A stretch of 64,000 bases of DNA, from positions 62,001-126,000 of the forward strand of contig NZ_FOBC01000009.1 in NCBI RefSeq assembly GCF_900109725.1, given 5' to 3'. Below the pieces are notes generated by a model. That model searched no databases. It saw nothing but the letters and a program-made list of their open reading frames with translations, and was not told the origin of the DNA. The first letter of the stretch is position 1, and each line of letters opens with the position of its first letter. This DNA comes from Halomonas daqiaonensis (lineage in GTDB: Bacteria > Pseudomonadota > Gammaproteobacteria > Pseudomonadales > Halomonadaceae). The position numbers and the translations under genes were made by a program. Positions 10,632 to 20,573 of the stretch are shown here, piece by piece.

Positions 10632-11839
10632 GATGCCACCTCGTCGGCCAGCTCGGGGGCCACGCTCGGCGGCAGGGGGTCACCCGCCACCAGCGCCTCG
10701 ATAGCCTCCGCGGCCCGGCGGCTGGCATCGCGCTGCAGGACGGCGTGCATCCCGGCGAAGCGTGCCTCCAGGGCCGCCCGCCCCACGTCATCGTCGAGCA
10801 TGGCGCCCAGATGCTCGGCAATAGCCTCCGGCGTAACCGCATCCTGGATCAGTTCCGGCACCAGGGCCTCGCGGGCGATCAGGTTGGGCAACGAGATCCA
10901 CTCGGTCTTCACCAACCGCTTGGCCAGCCAGTGGGTCATGGGCGCCATCCTGTAGGCAACCAGCATCGCACGATGACAGAACATCGCTTCCAGGGCTGCG
11001 GTGCCCGAGGCGAGCAGCACGGCATCGCTTGCCACCATGGCCTCGCGGGCCTGGCCGTCGAGCAGGGTCAGACGTCCTTGCAGGGCGGGATGCTCGGCGA
11101 GCAGCGCTTCCAGCTCGGCCCTGCGTGCCGGGGTGGCCGCCGGAACCACCACCCGCAGGCCCGGCCGTGCGGCGCAGAGTCGCTCGACGGCAGCGAGGAA
11201 GGTCGCCCCCAGGAAGCGAATCTCGTTAGCCCGGGAACCGGGGAGCACGGCCAGCAGCGGACCACTCGGCCCGTCACCCTGCCCGATCAGCCCCAGTTCC
11301 TGCCGTGCCGCCTCGCGATCGTTCGCCAGCGGCAACTCGTCGGCCAGGGGATGGCCGACGAAAGCCACCGGCACCCGGTGGCGAACATAGAAAGCGGCTT
11401 CGAAGGGAAGGAAGGTGAGCATGGCGTCGACAGAGCGGGCGATACCCTTGACCCGCCCCTGGCGCCAGGCCCAGACGGAGGGACTGACATAGTGAGCGGT
11501 GGTCAGGCCTGCCTCGCGCAGCTGTCGCTCCAGCCCAAGATTGAAGTCTGGGGCATCGATGCCGAGCATGATATCGGGCCGCCAGTCGAGCGCATCCTGC
11601 CGAAGGGTACGCCTGACACGGATCAGCCCGGGCAGGTGCTTTACCACCTCGACCAGGCCCATCACCGACAAGGTTTCCAGAGGAAAGAGGCTATCGATGC
11701 CCTCGGCGATCATGCGCGGGCCGCCAACCCCGCGGAACTCGATTCCCGGATGGCGAGCCTTCAGCGCCCGCATCAGGCCGGCCCCGAGGAGATCGCCGGA
11801 GAGCTCACCCGCGACCAGATAAACGCGACGGACCGTCAT
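10628..11839 (-). CDS. lpxB: Lipid-A-disaccharide synthase
   Basis: LpxB is the peripheral inner-membrane GT19 glycosyltransferase that joins UDP-2,3-diacylglucosamine and lipid X into the lipid A disaccharide. I chose the ATG at 11839 ([20 protein letters not shown]); a frame open further upstream would overlap lpxA. This gives 403 residues. Family stretches include [34 protein letters not shown] and [10 protein letters not shown]. It starts 13 bases after the lpxA stop and overlaps rnhB by 4 bases. Confidence 0.97.
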   Translation of the reverse strand: MTVRRVYLVAGELSGDLLGAGLMRALKARHPGIEFRGVGGPRMIAEGIDSLFPLETLSVMGLVEVVKHLPGLIRVRRTLRQDALDWRPDIMLGIDAPDFNLGLERQLREAGLTTAHYVSPSVWAWRQGRVKGIARSVDAMLTFLPFEAAFYVRHRVPVAFVGHPLADELPLANDREAARQELGLIGQGDGPSGPLLAVLPGSRANEIRFLGATFLAAVERLCAARPGLRVVVPAATPARRAELEALLAEHPALQGRLTLLDGQAREAMVASDAVLLASGTAALEAMFCHRAMLVAYRMAPMTHWLAKRLVKTEWISLPNLIAREALVPELIQDAVTPEAIAEHLGAMLDDDVGRAALEARFAGMHAVLQRDASRRAAEAIEALVAGDPLPPSVAPELADEVAS

Positions 11840-11852
11840 GACGCCGCCATTC

Positions 11853-12620
11853 TCAGCGGATGATGCCGCGGGTTGAGACCTCAATGGAGGCGGCAAAGGC
11901 CTCGGTCTCGGGCAGCGCGAAGCGCTCCCGGATCTGGGCCAGTGCCTGCTCGGTGGTCAGCCCCTGACGATAGACCAGCTTGTAGGCTTCGCCCAGCGCA
12001 CGGATGGCCTCCTTGGAGAAGCCGCGGCGCTTGAGTCCTACCAGATTGAGGCCGTGGACCTGGGCCGGGTTGCCGTTGATCATCACATAGGCTGGGGTGT
12101 CCTTGGTGATGATCGAGCCGCCGCCGGCCATGGCGTAGTCGCCGAAGTGACAGAACTGGTGGATGGCCGAGAGTCCACCGAGGATGACGAAGTCGCCCAG
12201 GTGCACATGACCGGCGAGCGTCACCTGGTTGGCCAGGATGCAGTCATTGCCGATCACGCAGTCGTGGCCGACATGCACGTAGGCCATGAAGAGGTTGCGC
12301 GAGCCGATGGTGGTCTCTCCACGGTCCTGGGCGGTGCCGCGGTGCAGGGTAGCGCCCTCGCGGATGACGTTGTCATCGCCCATCATCAGGCGGGTCGGCT
12401 CCCCCGCGTACTTCTTGTCCTGGCAGTCCTCGCCCACCGAGGCGAACTGGAAGATTCGCGTGCGCGCGCCCAGCACGCTGGGCCCCTTGAGCACGACATG
12501 AGGACCGATGCGGCTGCCGGGCCCGATCTCGACATCGGGCCCGATCACCGTGAAGGGCCCGACCTCGACATCGTCGGCCAAGCGTGCCGCAGGGTCGATG
12601 AGGGCGGTGGGGTGTATCAA
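11853..12620 (-). CDS. lpxA: Acyl-ACP--UDP-N-acetylglucosamine O-acyltransferase
   Basis: LpxA transfers the first 3-hydroxyacyl chain to UDP-GlcNAc in lipid A synthesis. The 255 residues form hexapeptide repeats of a left-handed beta helix ([20 protein letters not shown] and following). The catalytic histidine corresponds to H119 in [14 protein letters not shown] and [11 protein letters not shown] are diagnostic of LpxA. The C-terminal helical domain is complete. The start overlaps the fabZ stop by 4 bases, the usual fabZ-lpxA coupling that ties fatty-acid and lipid A synthesis together. Confidence 0.98.
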   Translation of the reverse strand: MIHPTALIDPAARLADDVEVGPFTVIGPDVEIGPGSRIGPHVVLKGPSVLGARTRIFQFASVGEDCQDKKYAGEPTRLMMGDDNVIREGATLHRGTAQDRGETTIGSRNLFMAYVHVGHDCVIGNDCILANQVTLAGHVHLGDFVILGGLSAIHQFCHFGDYAMAGGGSIITKDTPAYVMINGNPAQVHGLNLVGLKRRGFSKEAIRALGEAYKLVYRQGLTTEQALAQIRERFALPETEAFAASIEVSTRGIIR

Positions 12621-13060
12621 GCGACCTTCCTCTCGGCACAGATGACGGTAGCTTCGCAGGCCAGTTCACCCGCCACGGTGGCACGACAGGCGAATTTCCA
12701 GATACCCCGCTTCTCACGCTCCACCTTGGCTTCCAGCACCAACTGGTCACCGGGCATCACCGGACGCTTGAAACGCACGTCATCGCTGCCGACCAGATAG
12801 TAGACATAGCCGTCGGCGGGCAGCTTGTTGACGGTCTTGAAACCGAGGATGCCGCAGATCTGGGCCAGTGCCTCCAGCACCAGCACACCCGGCATGATCG
12901 GGTGATGCGGAAAATGGCCATTGAAGAAGGGCTCGTTGATGCTGACATTCTTGTAGCCGACGATGGAGGTACCCAAGGACAGCTCCGTTATCCTGTCCAC
13001 CAGCAGGAAAGGGTAGCGATGCGGCAGATATTCACGAATCTCATTGATGTCCATTACCAT
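12617..13060 (-). CDS. fabZ: 3-hydroxyacyl-ACP dehydratase FabZ
   Basis: FabZ dehydrates 3-hydroxyacyl-ACP in fatty-acid elongation and competes with LpxA for 3-hydroxyacyl-ACP. From the ATG at 13060 it has 147 residues. The catalytic pair is H49 in NGHFPHHP and E63 in [10 protein letters not shown], at the same numbers I recall for the Pseudomonas enzyme. I preferred this start, about 8 bases after AGAGG, to an in-frame ATG two codons later. A strong promoter-like sequence lies about 80 bases upstream, inside the end of lpxD. Confidence 0.97.
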   Translation of the reverse strand: MVMDINEIREYLPHRYPFLLVDRITELSLGTSIVGYKNVSINEPFFNGHFPHHPIMPGVLVLEALAQICGILGFKTVNKLPADGYVYYLVGSDDVRFKRPVMPGDQLVLEAKVEREKRGIWKFACRATVAGELACEATVICAERKVA

Positions 13061-13139
13061 CGTAGCGACCTCTGAAATGACATGATGCCCTTCCGCGAGG
13101 GGCATGGCGGCAGCAGCGGCCGGCGGAAACAGGCAATGG

Positions 13140-13167
13140 ATTATACCGCCCTGCGACACGGCCTCAA
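13140..13167 (-). promoter_or_regulatory. Putative sigma70 promoter for fabZ-lpxA-lpxB-rnhB-dnaE
   Basis: On the minus strand TTGAGG (13162-13167) and TATAAT (13140-13145) are separated by 16 bp. The -10 is a perfect consensus match. It overlaps the last codons of lpxD and could drive the downstream half of the lpx block separately from bamA-skp-lpxD. It was found by pattern only. Confidence 0.55.
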
Positions 13168-14201
13168 CCGCTGCGGCCGGCCTTCTCGAGTCGCGCCAGC
13201 CGCTTGGCGATGTCGTCGAGCTGCTTGAAGCGCACCGCGTTGCGACGCCACTGAGCATTATCCATGGCACCGGTGCCCGAGGAGTAGATCCCCGGCTCGA
13301 GGATCGAGTTGGTCACCAGGCTCATTCCGGTGACCTGTACGCCATCGGCGATGGTCAGGTGGCCGGAGAGCCCCACGCCGCCGCCCAGCATGCAATGTCG
13401 GCCTACCCGAGTGGAACCGGCGATGCCCACGCAACCGGCAAGGGCGCTGTGATCGCCGATCTGCACGTTATGGGCGATCTGCACCTGACTGTCGATCTTC
13501 ACGTCATCGCCGATCAGGGTATCACCGAGCGCCCCGCGATCGATGCTCGAGCAGCTACCCACCTCGACATCGTCACCCATCACCACGCCGCCCAGCTGGG
13601 CGATCTTGTGCCAGCGAGCCCCATCGTGGGCGAAACCGAAGCCGTCACCGCCGATCACGCAGCCGCTGTGCAGGATGGCACGGGCCCCGATTACCACGCC
13701 ATGGCAGACGGTGACATTGGCGTGCAGGCGCGACCCGGGACCGATGCGTGTATCAGCACCCACCACACAGCCCGGACCGATGACCACCTCGTCGCCCAGT
13801 TCGACCCCCGACTCGATCACCGCCTGAGGACCGATGGCCACCTCCACGCCAAGGCGAACGTCATCGGCGACCACCGCCGTGGGATGGATGCCGGCCGGGG
13901 TACGCCCGGAGAGGGGATCGAAGAGCCTCGACAGCCCGGCATAGCCGAGGTAGGGATTGTCCATCTCCAGGCGTGCCACCCGACAGCTCTCGGCATGACC
14001 CGGTGCCAGTAACACCGCCGCAGCCCGGGTTCCCGGCAGGTCCTTGAGGTAGGCGCGATTGGCGAGGAAGGCGACCTGGTCCGGCTCGGCATCCCTGAGC
14101 GTGGCCAGGCCACTCACCCGCCTTGTACCATCACCCTCCAGGCGGGCTCCCAGGCGCTCGGCAATCTCGTCCAGTGTGAGGGTTCGGGCGTCTTGGTTCA
14201 T
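13164..14201 (-). CDS. lpxD: UDP-3-O-acylglucosamine N-acyltransferase
   Basis: LpxD adds the N-linked 3-hydroxyacyl chain in lipid A synthesis. The 345-residue protein has the N-terminal uridine-binding domain (to about 100), a long run of left-handed beta-helix hexapeptides, and a C-terminal helix. The catalytic histidine corresponds to H244 in [21 protein letters not shown] and [12 protein letters not shown] are typical. The start at [10 protein letters not shown] lies 28 bases after skp, in the conserved bamA-skp-lpxD-fabZ-lpxA order. Confidence 0.97.
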   Translation of the reverse strand: MNQDARTLTLDEIAERLGARLEGDGTRRVSGLATLRDAEPDQVAFLANRAYLKDLPGTRAAAVLLAPGHAESCRVARLEMDNPYLGYAGLSRLFDPLSGRTPAGIHPTAVVADDVRLGVEVAIGPQAVIESGVELGDEVVIGPGCVVGADTRIGPGSRLHANVTVCHGVVIGARAILHSGCVIGGDGFGFAHDGARWHKIAQLGGVVMGDDVEVGSCSSIDRGALGDTLIGDDVKIDSQVQIAHNVQIGDHSALAGCVGIAGSTRVGRHCMLGGGVGLSGHLTIADGVQVTGMSLVTNSILEPGIYSSGTGAMDNAQWRRNAVRFKQLDDIAKRLARLEKAGRSG

Positions 14202-14229
14202 GGGGACTCGTTATGGTGGAGCGGGCGCC

Positions 14230-14736
14230 TCAGTAGAGGGTGTTGAGGATCTCGGTGACTTCTGCCGTCAGGTTCTGCAGCTCCCGTTCGGAATGCAACA
14301 CGCCGTTTGGCTCTACCAGCACCTCGACACCGTGGCGGTCGATGACCTGCTGGACAGCCTGATCAAGCTTGGGCTCGGCCTCCTGGAGGAACTGCTGCTC
14401 GGACTGCTGACGCGCCTGGCCGATCTCCTGACGCAGCTGCTCGAAGCGCTGCCCCTTCTGCTGGAACTCCTGCATGGTCGTGCGCCGCTCGGTCTCGGTC
14501 ATGCTCTCGCCCTGCTGCTGGAGGCGCTGCTGCATCCGCTGAAGCTCCTGGCCCAGGGACTCGGCTTCCTGCTGCTGGCTGGCCAGGCGGTTGCGCAACT
14601 GGTTCATGGAACGCTGAGCGACGTCGGTCTCCATCAGCGCGGCGCGCCAATCGAGCACGGCGACTTCGTCGGCCTGGGCCGGCAGAGCGACGGTGGCCAG
14701 TAGGCCGAAACAGAGAGCGGCGGACAACTTGCGCAT
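14230..14736 (-). CDS. skp: Periplasmic chaperone Skp (OmpH family)
   Basis: Skp is a trimeric periplasmic chaperone that holds unfolded outer-membrane proteins for the Bam complex. The 168-residue product starts with a signal peptide (1-22, cleavage likely after ALPAQA). It continues with a strand (VAVLDWRAALMET) and a long, glutamine-rich coiled coil (about 40-120) forming the tentacles, then the C-terminal strand. It lies 27 bases after bamA, its functional partner. Confidence 0.95.
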   Translation of the reverse strand: MRKLSAALCFGLLATVALPAQADEVAVLDWRAALMETDVAQRSMNQLRNRLASQQQEAESLGQELQRMQQRLQQQGESMTETERRTTMQEFQQKGQRFEQLRQEIGQARQQSEQQFLQEAEPKLDQAVQQVIDRHGVEVLVEPNGVLHSERELQNLTAEVTEILNTLY

Positions 14737-14763
14737 GGCGTGGTCTCCTCGATAGAGGCCGAA

Positions 14764-17109
14764 TCAGAAGGTCTGACCCAGCGAGAACTGGAAGAACTGG
14801 GTGTCGTCACCGTCCTTGTCATTGAGCGGCTCGGCGACGCTGAAGGTCAGCGGCCCCACCGGGGTCAGCCAGGCGACGCCGACCCCCGCACTGTAGCGCA
14901 GCTCGCCCAGATCCACGCCGGACTCACATTGCTGACGGCCAGCATCCTCTTCAAGAACTTCGTAACATTCGGTCAGGAAGGTATTGCCGGCATCCAGGAA
15001 CAGCGAGGCCTGCAGGGAGCGCTGGTCCTCGACGAAGGGCATCGGGAAGAGCATCTCGGCGCTGCCCTCCACCAGAACGTTGCCGCCCAAGGTACGGTCG
15101 TCACCACCGAAACGATCAGTTGTCGCCGGCCCCAGGGTGTTGCCGGTGAAGCCACGCACCGACCCCAGGCCGCCGGAAAAGAAGTTCTCGTAGAACGGAT
15201 AGGGATCGTTGCCGACGCTGTCCGCATATCCCACTTCACCGCTGAATTTCAGGCCCCAGGTCTGCTCCTCGTTGAAGGGAAGTAACTGGCGGGCCTGAGC
15301 GCGTAGCTTGTAATACTCGGCATCACTGCCCGGCACGGCAGTCTCCAGCGACAGGCGCTGGTAGTTGCCGGCGGTAGGCATGATGCCGCGGTTGAGGTTG
15401 TTGCGGGTCCAACTGGCCGTCAGCTTCAGGCTCTGAGCATCGCTGCCCTCGTCTTCCACATAGCGCTGGATCTCGGAGGGCGTGTCGCGGTAGGTCTTGA
15501 TCGACAGGTCCTCGGCGCTGGCGCCAAAGTTCAGGCGAGTCAGCTCGTTGATCGGATAGCCGAAATTGATGCCCCCGCCGTAGGCATCGGTGGAGTAGGT
15601 CGAGATATCGGAGTCCTCGTAGTCGGTCTCGCGATAGAAGAGGTTATAGCCGCGCGAGATGCCGCCCAGGGTCCAGTAGGGGTCGGTGAAACCGAAGTTG
15701 AGGCTGGTGAAGGTGTCGCTGCGCTGGGCACCGAGGTTGACCCGGTTGCCGGTACCCAGGAAGTTGTTCTGTGACAGCGAGGCACCGTAGATCACCCCGG
15801 CGCTCTGGGAGAAACCGATGCTCGCCGAGATCGAGCCCGAGGGTTGCTCCTCCACGGTGTAGGTGACGTCCAACTGGTCGGGCTCGCCAGCCACCGGCCG
15901 CGTTTCCACGTCGACCTGCTTGAAGAAGCCCAGGCGCTCAAGGCGTTGGCGCGACTGGCTGATCGACTCGGTGGAGGCCGGCGCCCCCTCCATCTGGATC
16001 ATCTCGCGCCGCAGCACCTCATCCTGGGTGGTGGTATTGCCGGCGAACTCGATACGCCGTACGTAGGCTCGGCGCCCCGGCTCGACGCGGAAGGTCAGGT
16101 CCACGGTGTCCCCGTCGGTGGCGACCACGGGAATGCCGTCCACGTTGGCGAAGGCAAACCCCTCGGCACCCAGTCGCGAGCGCAGGGCCTCCGAAGAGGC
16201 GGTGACATCGCTGCGCGAGAAGATCTCGCCGCTTTGCACCTCCAGCAGCTCGCGGGCCTCGCGCTCGGCGATCCTCAGGTCGCCGGCGAAACGGATGTCA
16301 CCCAGGCGGTACTGTCGGCCTTCATCGATGTTCACGGTGACGAAGATCCGCGAATTGTCGGGGCTGATCGAGACCTGGGAAGACTCGATATTGAAATTCA
16401 CGTAGCCGCGGTCCAGATAGAAGGAGCGAAGCCGTTCCAGATCACCGGCCAGGGCCTCCCGAGAATACTCGTCGCTGGAAAACCAACCAAAGAACCAGCC
16501 CGGCTTGTCTTCGAGCTCGAAGACATCGCGCAGTGTCTCGTCATCGAAGGCACGGTTGCCGACGATATTGATCTGGCGGATCTTGGCCACCGACCCCTCG
16601 TCGATATCGATGTTGACCTGGACCTGGCCTTCGCCGACCTCCTCGACGGAGGTGTCGATCCGGGCACTGTAACGACCCTGGGACTGGTAGACGCCTTCCA
16701 GTTCGCGCTGGATCTCCTCGAGGGTGGAGAGCTGCAGCACCTGCCCCTCGTCCAGCCCGGCCTGCCTGAGGCCGTTGCGCAGGTCCTCATCAGAGATCTG
16801 CTCATTGCCCTCGATGTCGAGTCGCGCGATGGTCGGGCGCTCGACCACCTGGATGATCAGGATGTCGCCCTCGCGGGCCAGGCTGACATCCTCAAACAGG
16901 CCGGTGGCGAAGAGTTCTCGGGCCGCCTCGGCCAGCTCGCGCTCGTTGACTCGGTCGCGGGCGCTGACAGGAAAGGCATTGAACACGGAGGCGGGGGAGA
17001 CACGCTGCAGCCCCTCGACCCTGATGTCTGAAAAGTCGAATGATTGTGCTTGTGCCGCCTGGGCACCTACGAGCAGCAGCGCCGCCAGTCCGATGGTCTT
17101 GATTTTCAT
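14764..17109 (-). CDS. bamA: Outer membrane protein assembly factor BamA
   Basis: BamA is the core of the machine that inserts beta-barrel proteins into the outer membrane. The 781-residue precursor has a signal peptide (1-22, ending QAAQAQS), five POTRA domains (about 23-430) and a 16-stranded barrel. The barrel contains the SVRGFTGN loop, which carries the conserved VRGF motif, and the chain ends in the aromatic C-terminal strand FSLGQTF. It is preceded by rseP and followed by skp. A promoter-like sequence and a 14-bp palindrome lie just upstream. Confidence 0.98.
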   Translation of the reverse strand: MKIKTIGLAALLLVGAQAAQAQSFDFSDIRVEGLQRVSPASVFNAFPVSARDRVNERELAEAARELFATGLFEDVSLAREGDILIIQVVERPTIARLDIEGNEQISDEDLRNGLRQAGLDEGQVLQLSTLEEIQRELEGVYQSQGRYSARIDTSVEEVGEGQVQVNIDIDEGSVAKIRQINIVGNRAFDDETLRDVFELEDKPGWFFGWFSSDEYSREALAGDLERLRSFYLDRGYVNFNIESSQVSISPDNSRIFVTVNIDEGRQYRLGDIRFAGDLRIAEREARELLEVQSGEIFSRSDVTASSEALRSRLGAEGFAFANVDGIPVVATDGDTVDLTFRVEPGRRAYVRRIEFAGNTTTQDEVLRREMIQMEGAPASTESISQSRQRLERLGFFKQVDVETRPVAGEPDQLDVTYTVEEQPSGSISASIGFSQSAGVIYGASLSQNNFLGTGNRVNLGAQRSDTFTSLNFGFTDPYWTLGGISRGYNLFYRETDYEDSDISTYSTDAYGGGINFGYPINELTRLNFGASAEDLSIKTYRDTPSEIQRYVEDEGSDAQSLKLTASWTRNNLNRGIMPTAGNYQRLSLETAVPGSDAEYYKLRAQARQLLPFNEEQTWGLKFSGEVGYADSVGNDPYPFYENFFSGGLGSVRGFTGNTLGPATTDRFGGDDRTLGGNVLVEGSAEMLFPMPFVEDQRSLQASLFLDAGNTFLTECYEVLEEDAGRQQCESGVDLGELRYSAGVGVAWLTPVGPLTFSVAEPLNDKDGDDTQFFQFSLGQTF

Positions 17110-17139
17110 GCAGTCGATTCGCTCGCGTTGATCTGCCGT

Positions 17140-17153
17140 CCTGTCCAGACAGG
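17140..17153. promoter_or_regulatory. 14-bp palindrome at the bamA transcription start region
   Basis: CCTGTC-CA-GACAGG is a perfect inverted repeat starting about 4 bases past the putative bamA -10 box, so it would cover the transcription start. It could be an operator or a 5'-end hairpin. No regulator is assigned. Confidence 0.4.
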
Positions 17154-17156
17154 CAC

Positions 17157-17184
17157 CTTATACATTTGTACTGGCCACTGACAA
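17157..17184 (-). promoter_or_regulatory. Putative promoter for bamA
   Basis: On the minus strand TTGTCA (17179-17184) and TATAAG (17157-17162) are separated by 16 bp, in the 87-bp gap between rseP and bamA. This looks like a sigma70 promoter. I did not see a clear sigma-E promoter, which often drives bamA in enterobacteria. Confidence 0.5.
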
Positions 17185-17196
17185 GCCAGCGCCCGG

Positions 17197-18555
17197 CTAC
17201 CATAGCCTCATCAAGTCGAAATAGAGCGCCATCAGCATCAAGGTGCCGACCAGCGCCAGGCCGATACGCAGACCCACGGCCTGGGCCTGTTCGGATACCG
17301 GGCGACCGCGTACCACCTCGACCAGATAATAGAGCAGATGACCGCCGTCGAGCACCGGTATCGGCAACAGGTTGAGCACCCCCAGGCTGATCGAGAGGTA
17401 GGCCAGGAAGCTGATGAAGCTCTCGAGGCCGCTGCGCGCCGATTCGCCGGCAATCCGGGCGATGGTGATGGGACCTGAGAGATTGCTCGGCGAGATCAGT
17501 CCCACCACCATCTTGCGAATGGCTCCCAGGGTCAGCACCGTCATCTCGCCGGTGCGCGACAACGACTCACCCACCGCCGCCAGTGGGCCGTAACGGATCT
17601 CGCGACGATACTCGTCCGGCCAGTTGACAGACTCTACGCCGGCGCCGATATAGCCGATGGTCACGCCCTCCTCCAGCTCATTGCGACCGGGGGTAAGGGT
17701 GATCGAGAGGCGCTCGCCGTCGCGCAGTACCTCGAGGTCGAGGGGCTCCCCGGGGCTGGCGCGAACCCGGTCGACGAACGCCATCCAGTCCGCCACCGGC
17801 TCGCCGTCAACCGCGACGATCTCGTCTCCCACCTGCAGGCCGGCCTCGGCAGCCACCTCACCCTCGATCACCTGGCCCAGCACCGCAGGAATCTCGGGCT
17901 GCCAGGGGGTCAGTCCCAAGCTCCGCAACGGCCGGGGAGGATCCTGGCGTACCAGCCACTCCTCCACCGGAAGGCGATAGGTCCGCGGGTCGGTGGTGGC
18001 CTCATCACGGGCCTGCACCTCGAGCTCGCCGCTGACACCGATGGCCGCAATCAGCTTGAGATTGATCTCGTCCCAGGAACGCACCGACTCACCGCGCACC
18101 GCGGTGATCTCCTGGCCGGCCTCGAGCCCCCCGCGACTGGCCGGCGAGTCCGGTGCCACGCTGCCGATGACCGGTGCCACCGTGGTGGTACCGGCCACGA
18201 AGAGTGCCCAGTAGGCGACGATGGCCAGCAGGAAGTTCGCCAGGGGTCCGGCTGCGACGACAGCGATGCGCTGCCAGACCGTCTTGTTGTTGAAAGCCTG
18301 CTGCCGCTCGTCGGGGTCGACAGGACCCTCGCGCTCATCGAGCATCTTCACGTAGCCGCCCAGCGGGATGGCGGCCACCACGAACTCGGTGCCGTGACGA
18401 TCGCGGCGCGACCATAGCGGCTTGCCGAAGCCCACCGAGAAGCGCAGCACCTTCACGCCACAGCGCCGGGCGACCCAGAAGTGGCCGAACTCATGGAAGG
18501 TGATCAAGAGGCCGAGCACCACGATAACGGCCAGCACATTCTGGATCAGGCCCAA
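17197..18555 (-). CDS. rseP: Site-2 zinc metalloprotease RseP
   Basis: RseP is the inner-membrane protease that cuts the anti-sigma factor RseA and releases sigma E in envelope stress. The 452-residue protein has the zinc-binding HEFGH motif (21-25) in the first transmembrane segment and the third zinc ligand in PVLDGGHLLYY near residue 400. Two PDZ domains lie between (about 120-320), and GGYVKMLDE is typical. The start is a TTG at 18555 after AAGGAG, since no ATG precedes the first helix. It lies directly upstream of bamA. Confidence 0.95.
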   Translation of the reverse strand: MGLIQNVLAVIVVLGLLITFHEFGHFWVARRCGVKVLRFSVGFGKPLWSRRDRHGTEFVVAAIPLGGYVKMLDEREGPVDPDERQQAFNNKTVWQRIAVVAAGPLANFLLAIVAYWALFVAGTTTVAPVIGSVAPDSPASRGGLEAGQEITAVRGESVRSWDEINLKLIAAIGVSGELEVQARDEATTDPRTYRLPVEEWLVRQDPPRPLRSLGLTPWQPEIPAVLGQVIEGEVAAEAGLQVGDEIVAVDGEPVADWMAFVDRVRASPGEPLDLEVLRDGERLSITLTPGRNELEEGVTIGYIGAGVESVNWPDEYRREIRYGPLAAVGESLSRTGEMTVLTLGAIRKMVVGLISPSNLSGPITIARIAGESARSGLESFISFLAYLSISLGVLNLLPIPVLDGGHLLYYLVEVVRGRPVSEQAQAVGLRIGLALVGTLMLMALYFDLMRLW

Positions 18556-18594
18556 GGCAATCTCCTTGCAGTCAACAACGTCGAGTCGCGCGCA

Positions 18595-19776
18595 TCAGTG
18601 CCGCGCCAGCCAGTCGTACGCCGCCCGCCGGGCGAGCACATCGGCCTCGAGAATGGTCTCGAGGTCCCCGGCTGGCGCCACCGGGCGTTCATCGCGCACC
18701 CGGGCCACCAGATTGTCGATGTCGGTGAAACCGAGGTGGCCGGCCAGGAAGGCGTCCACCGCCACTTCGTTGGCGGCATTGAGCACCGCCGGCGCCGTAC
18801 CACCCGTGGCCATGGCCTCCCGGGCCAGGCGCAGGCAGGGAAAAGCCATTTCGTCGGCAGGCTCGAAGTCGAGCCGCGCAATCTGAAAAAGGTCCAGCGT
18901 CTCCACCCCGGCGTCGATGCGCTCCGGCCAGGCCAACCCGTAGGCGATGGGGGTACGCATGTCGGGGTTGCCGAGCTGGGCGATCACCGAGCCATCACTG
19001 TAGGATGCCATGGAGTGAATCACGCTCTGGGGGTGCACCACCACCTGGATCTGATCAGGACGGGCATCGAAGAGCCAACATGCCTCGATCAGCTCGAGCC
19101 CCTTGTTCATCAGGGTGGCGCTATCCACCGAGATCTTGCGCCCCATGGACCAGTTGGGATGGGCACAGGCCTGATCCGGGGTCACGCTGACCAGCTCTTT
19201 TCGCGACCAGCCGCGGAAGGGGCCGCCCGAGGCGGTCAGCAGTAGCTGCGTCACCCCGTGGCGTCCCAGGCCACCACGGTGATCGGCGGGTAGGCACTGA
19301 TAGATGGCATTATGTTCGGAATCGATGGGCAGCAGGGTCGCCCCATAACGCTCCACTGCCTCCATGAACAGCGCCCCGGACATCACCAGGGCCTCCTTGT
19401 TGGCCAGCAGGACCCGCTTGCCGGCCTTTACCGCGGCCAGCGTCGGCAGCAGACCGGCGGCACCGACGATGGCCGACATCACGGTATCCACTTCGCGCGC
19501 CTCGGCCACCTCGACCAACGCCGCACGGCCGGTCCGCACTTCGGTGACGAGTCCCGCCTCGGCCAACTGCCCGCGTAGCCAGGCAGCGTCCTCCTCGACA
19601 TCGAGCACGGCCACCGCCGGCCGGTGGCGTCGGCACTGGGTTAGCAGCGCCTCCCGGGAGTGGTGGGCGGTCAAGGCATGCACCCGGTAGCGTTCCGGAT
19701 GACGACCAAGCACGTCCAGGGTGCTGGTGCCGATGGAGCCGGTTGCACCCAGCACGGTCACGTGACGAAGGGTCAC
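18595..19776 (-). CDS. dxr: 1-deoxy-D-xylulose 5-phosphate reductoisomerase
   Basis: Dxr (IspC) converts DXP to 2-C-methylerythritol 4-phosphate, the committed step of non-mevalonate isoprenoid synthesis. The 393-residue protein has the NADPH-binding [14 protein letters not shown] at the N-terminus, [11 protein letters not shown], the metal/substrate region [13 protein letters not shown], and [10 protein letters not shown]. It starts with GTG, overlapping the cdsA stop by 4 bases (GTGA). Its product feeds the undecaprenyl chain made by UppS, encoded two genes upstream. Confidence 0.97.
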   Translation of the reverse strand: MTLRHVTVLGATGSIGTSTLDVLGRHPERYRVHALTAHHSREALLTQCRRHRPAVAVLDVEEDAAWLRGQLAEAGLVTEVRTGRAALVEVAEAREVDTVMSAIVGAAGLLPTLAAVKAGKRVLLANKEALVMSGALFMEAVERYGATLLPIDSEHNAIYQCLPADHRGGLGRHGVTQLLLTASGGPFRGWSRKELVSVTPDQACAHPNWSMGRKISVDSATLMNKGLELIEACWLFDARPDQIQVVVHPQSVIHSMASYSDGSVIAQLGNPDMRTPIAYGLAWPERIDAGVETLDLFQIARLDFEPADEMAFPCLRLAREAMATGGTAPAVLNAANEVAVDAFLAGHLGFTDIDNLVARVRDERPVAPAGDLETILEADVLARRAAYDWLARH

Positions 19777-20573
19777 AACAGCCCCCCGTGCAACAAGGCG
19801 AACAGCGGCACCGCGGCAGTAAGGCTGTCGACCCGATCGAGCACCCCACCGTGGCCGGGTAATAACTGGCTGGAGTCCTTGATGCCGCGATGGCGCTTGA
19901 GCATGCTCTCGAGCAGGTCACCCAATACCGAAGCCTGGGTCACCACCGCTGTCGCCAGCAGCAGCATCAGGCCACCGGCGACGCCGAGGCCCTGCCAGGT
20001 GGCGAAGCCGATCGCCAGCAGCGCGGTGACCGCCAGCCCCCCGGCCACCCCTTCCCATGTCTTCCCGGGGCTGACGCTCGGAGCCAGCTTGTGGCGGCCG
20101 AGAGCCCGGCCGACGAAGTAGGCGCCGATGTCGGCGCCCCACACCAGCAACAGTACGAAGAGCAACCAGACGGCACCGCCCTCGCGCAACACGCTGAACC
20201 CCACCCAGGTCGGCAGCAATACCCAGAGCCCCATTGCCAGGCGCATAGCGGTCGACTGCCACTGCGCTAGTCGCGCGGGATAGCCGGTCACCCAGTAGAG
20301 ATTGACCAGCCAGCCCAGCGCGCCCAGCCACAGCGGCCAGGTCGCACTCACGACACCTGTCACCCAGCAAACTGCCATCAGCACGGCGAGACCCGCCACC
20401 GGAAGCAGGCGACGACCCGGCGAGGCAATGCCGGCAAGGTTGGCCCACTCCCAGGCGGCGAGCAGCACGATGGCCGCGGTGAACAGCCTGAACCCCTCGC
20501 CTTCAAGACCGAACAGGCCGAACAGGGCCAGAGGAATCAGCCAGGCCGCGGTGATGATCCGTTGTCTAAGCAC
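19773..20573 (-). CDS. cdsA: Phosphatidate cytidylyltransferase CdsA
   Basis: CdsA makes CDP-diacylglycerol, the branch point to all membrane phospholipids. The 266-residue integral membrane protein shows about eight hydrophobic segments. It has the C-terminal family signature region with [14 protein letters not shown] (about 190-203) and a later D in [18 protein letters not shown]. The start is GTG (20573), overlapping uppS by 8 bases. The uppS-cdsA-dxr order is conserved in gammaproteobacteria. Confidence 0.95.
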   Translation of the reverse strand: MLRQRIITAAWLIPLALFGLFGLEGEGFRLFTAAIVLLAAWEWANLAGIASPGRRLLPVAGLAVLMAVCWVTGVVSATWPLWLGALGWLVNLYWVTGYPARLAQWQSTAMRLAMGLWVLLPTWVGFSVLREGGAVWLLFVLLLVWGADIGAYFVGRALGRHKLAPSVSPGKTWEGVAGGLAVTALLAIGFATWQGLGVAGGLMLLLATAVVTQASVLGDLLESMLKRHRGIKDSSQLLPGHGGVLDRVDSLTAAVPLFALLHGGLL

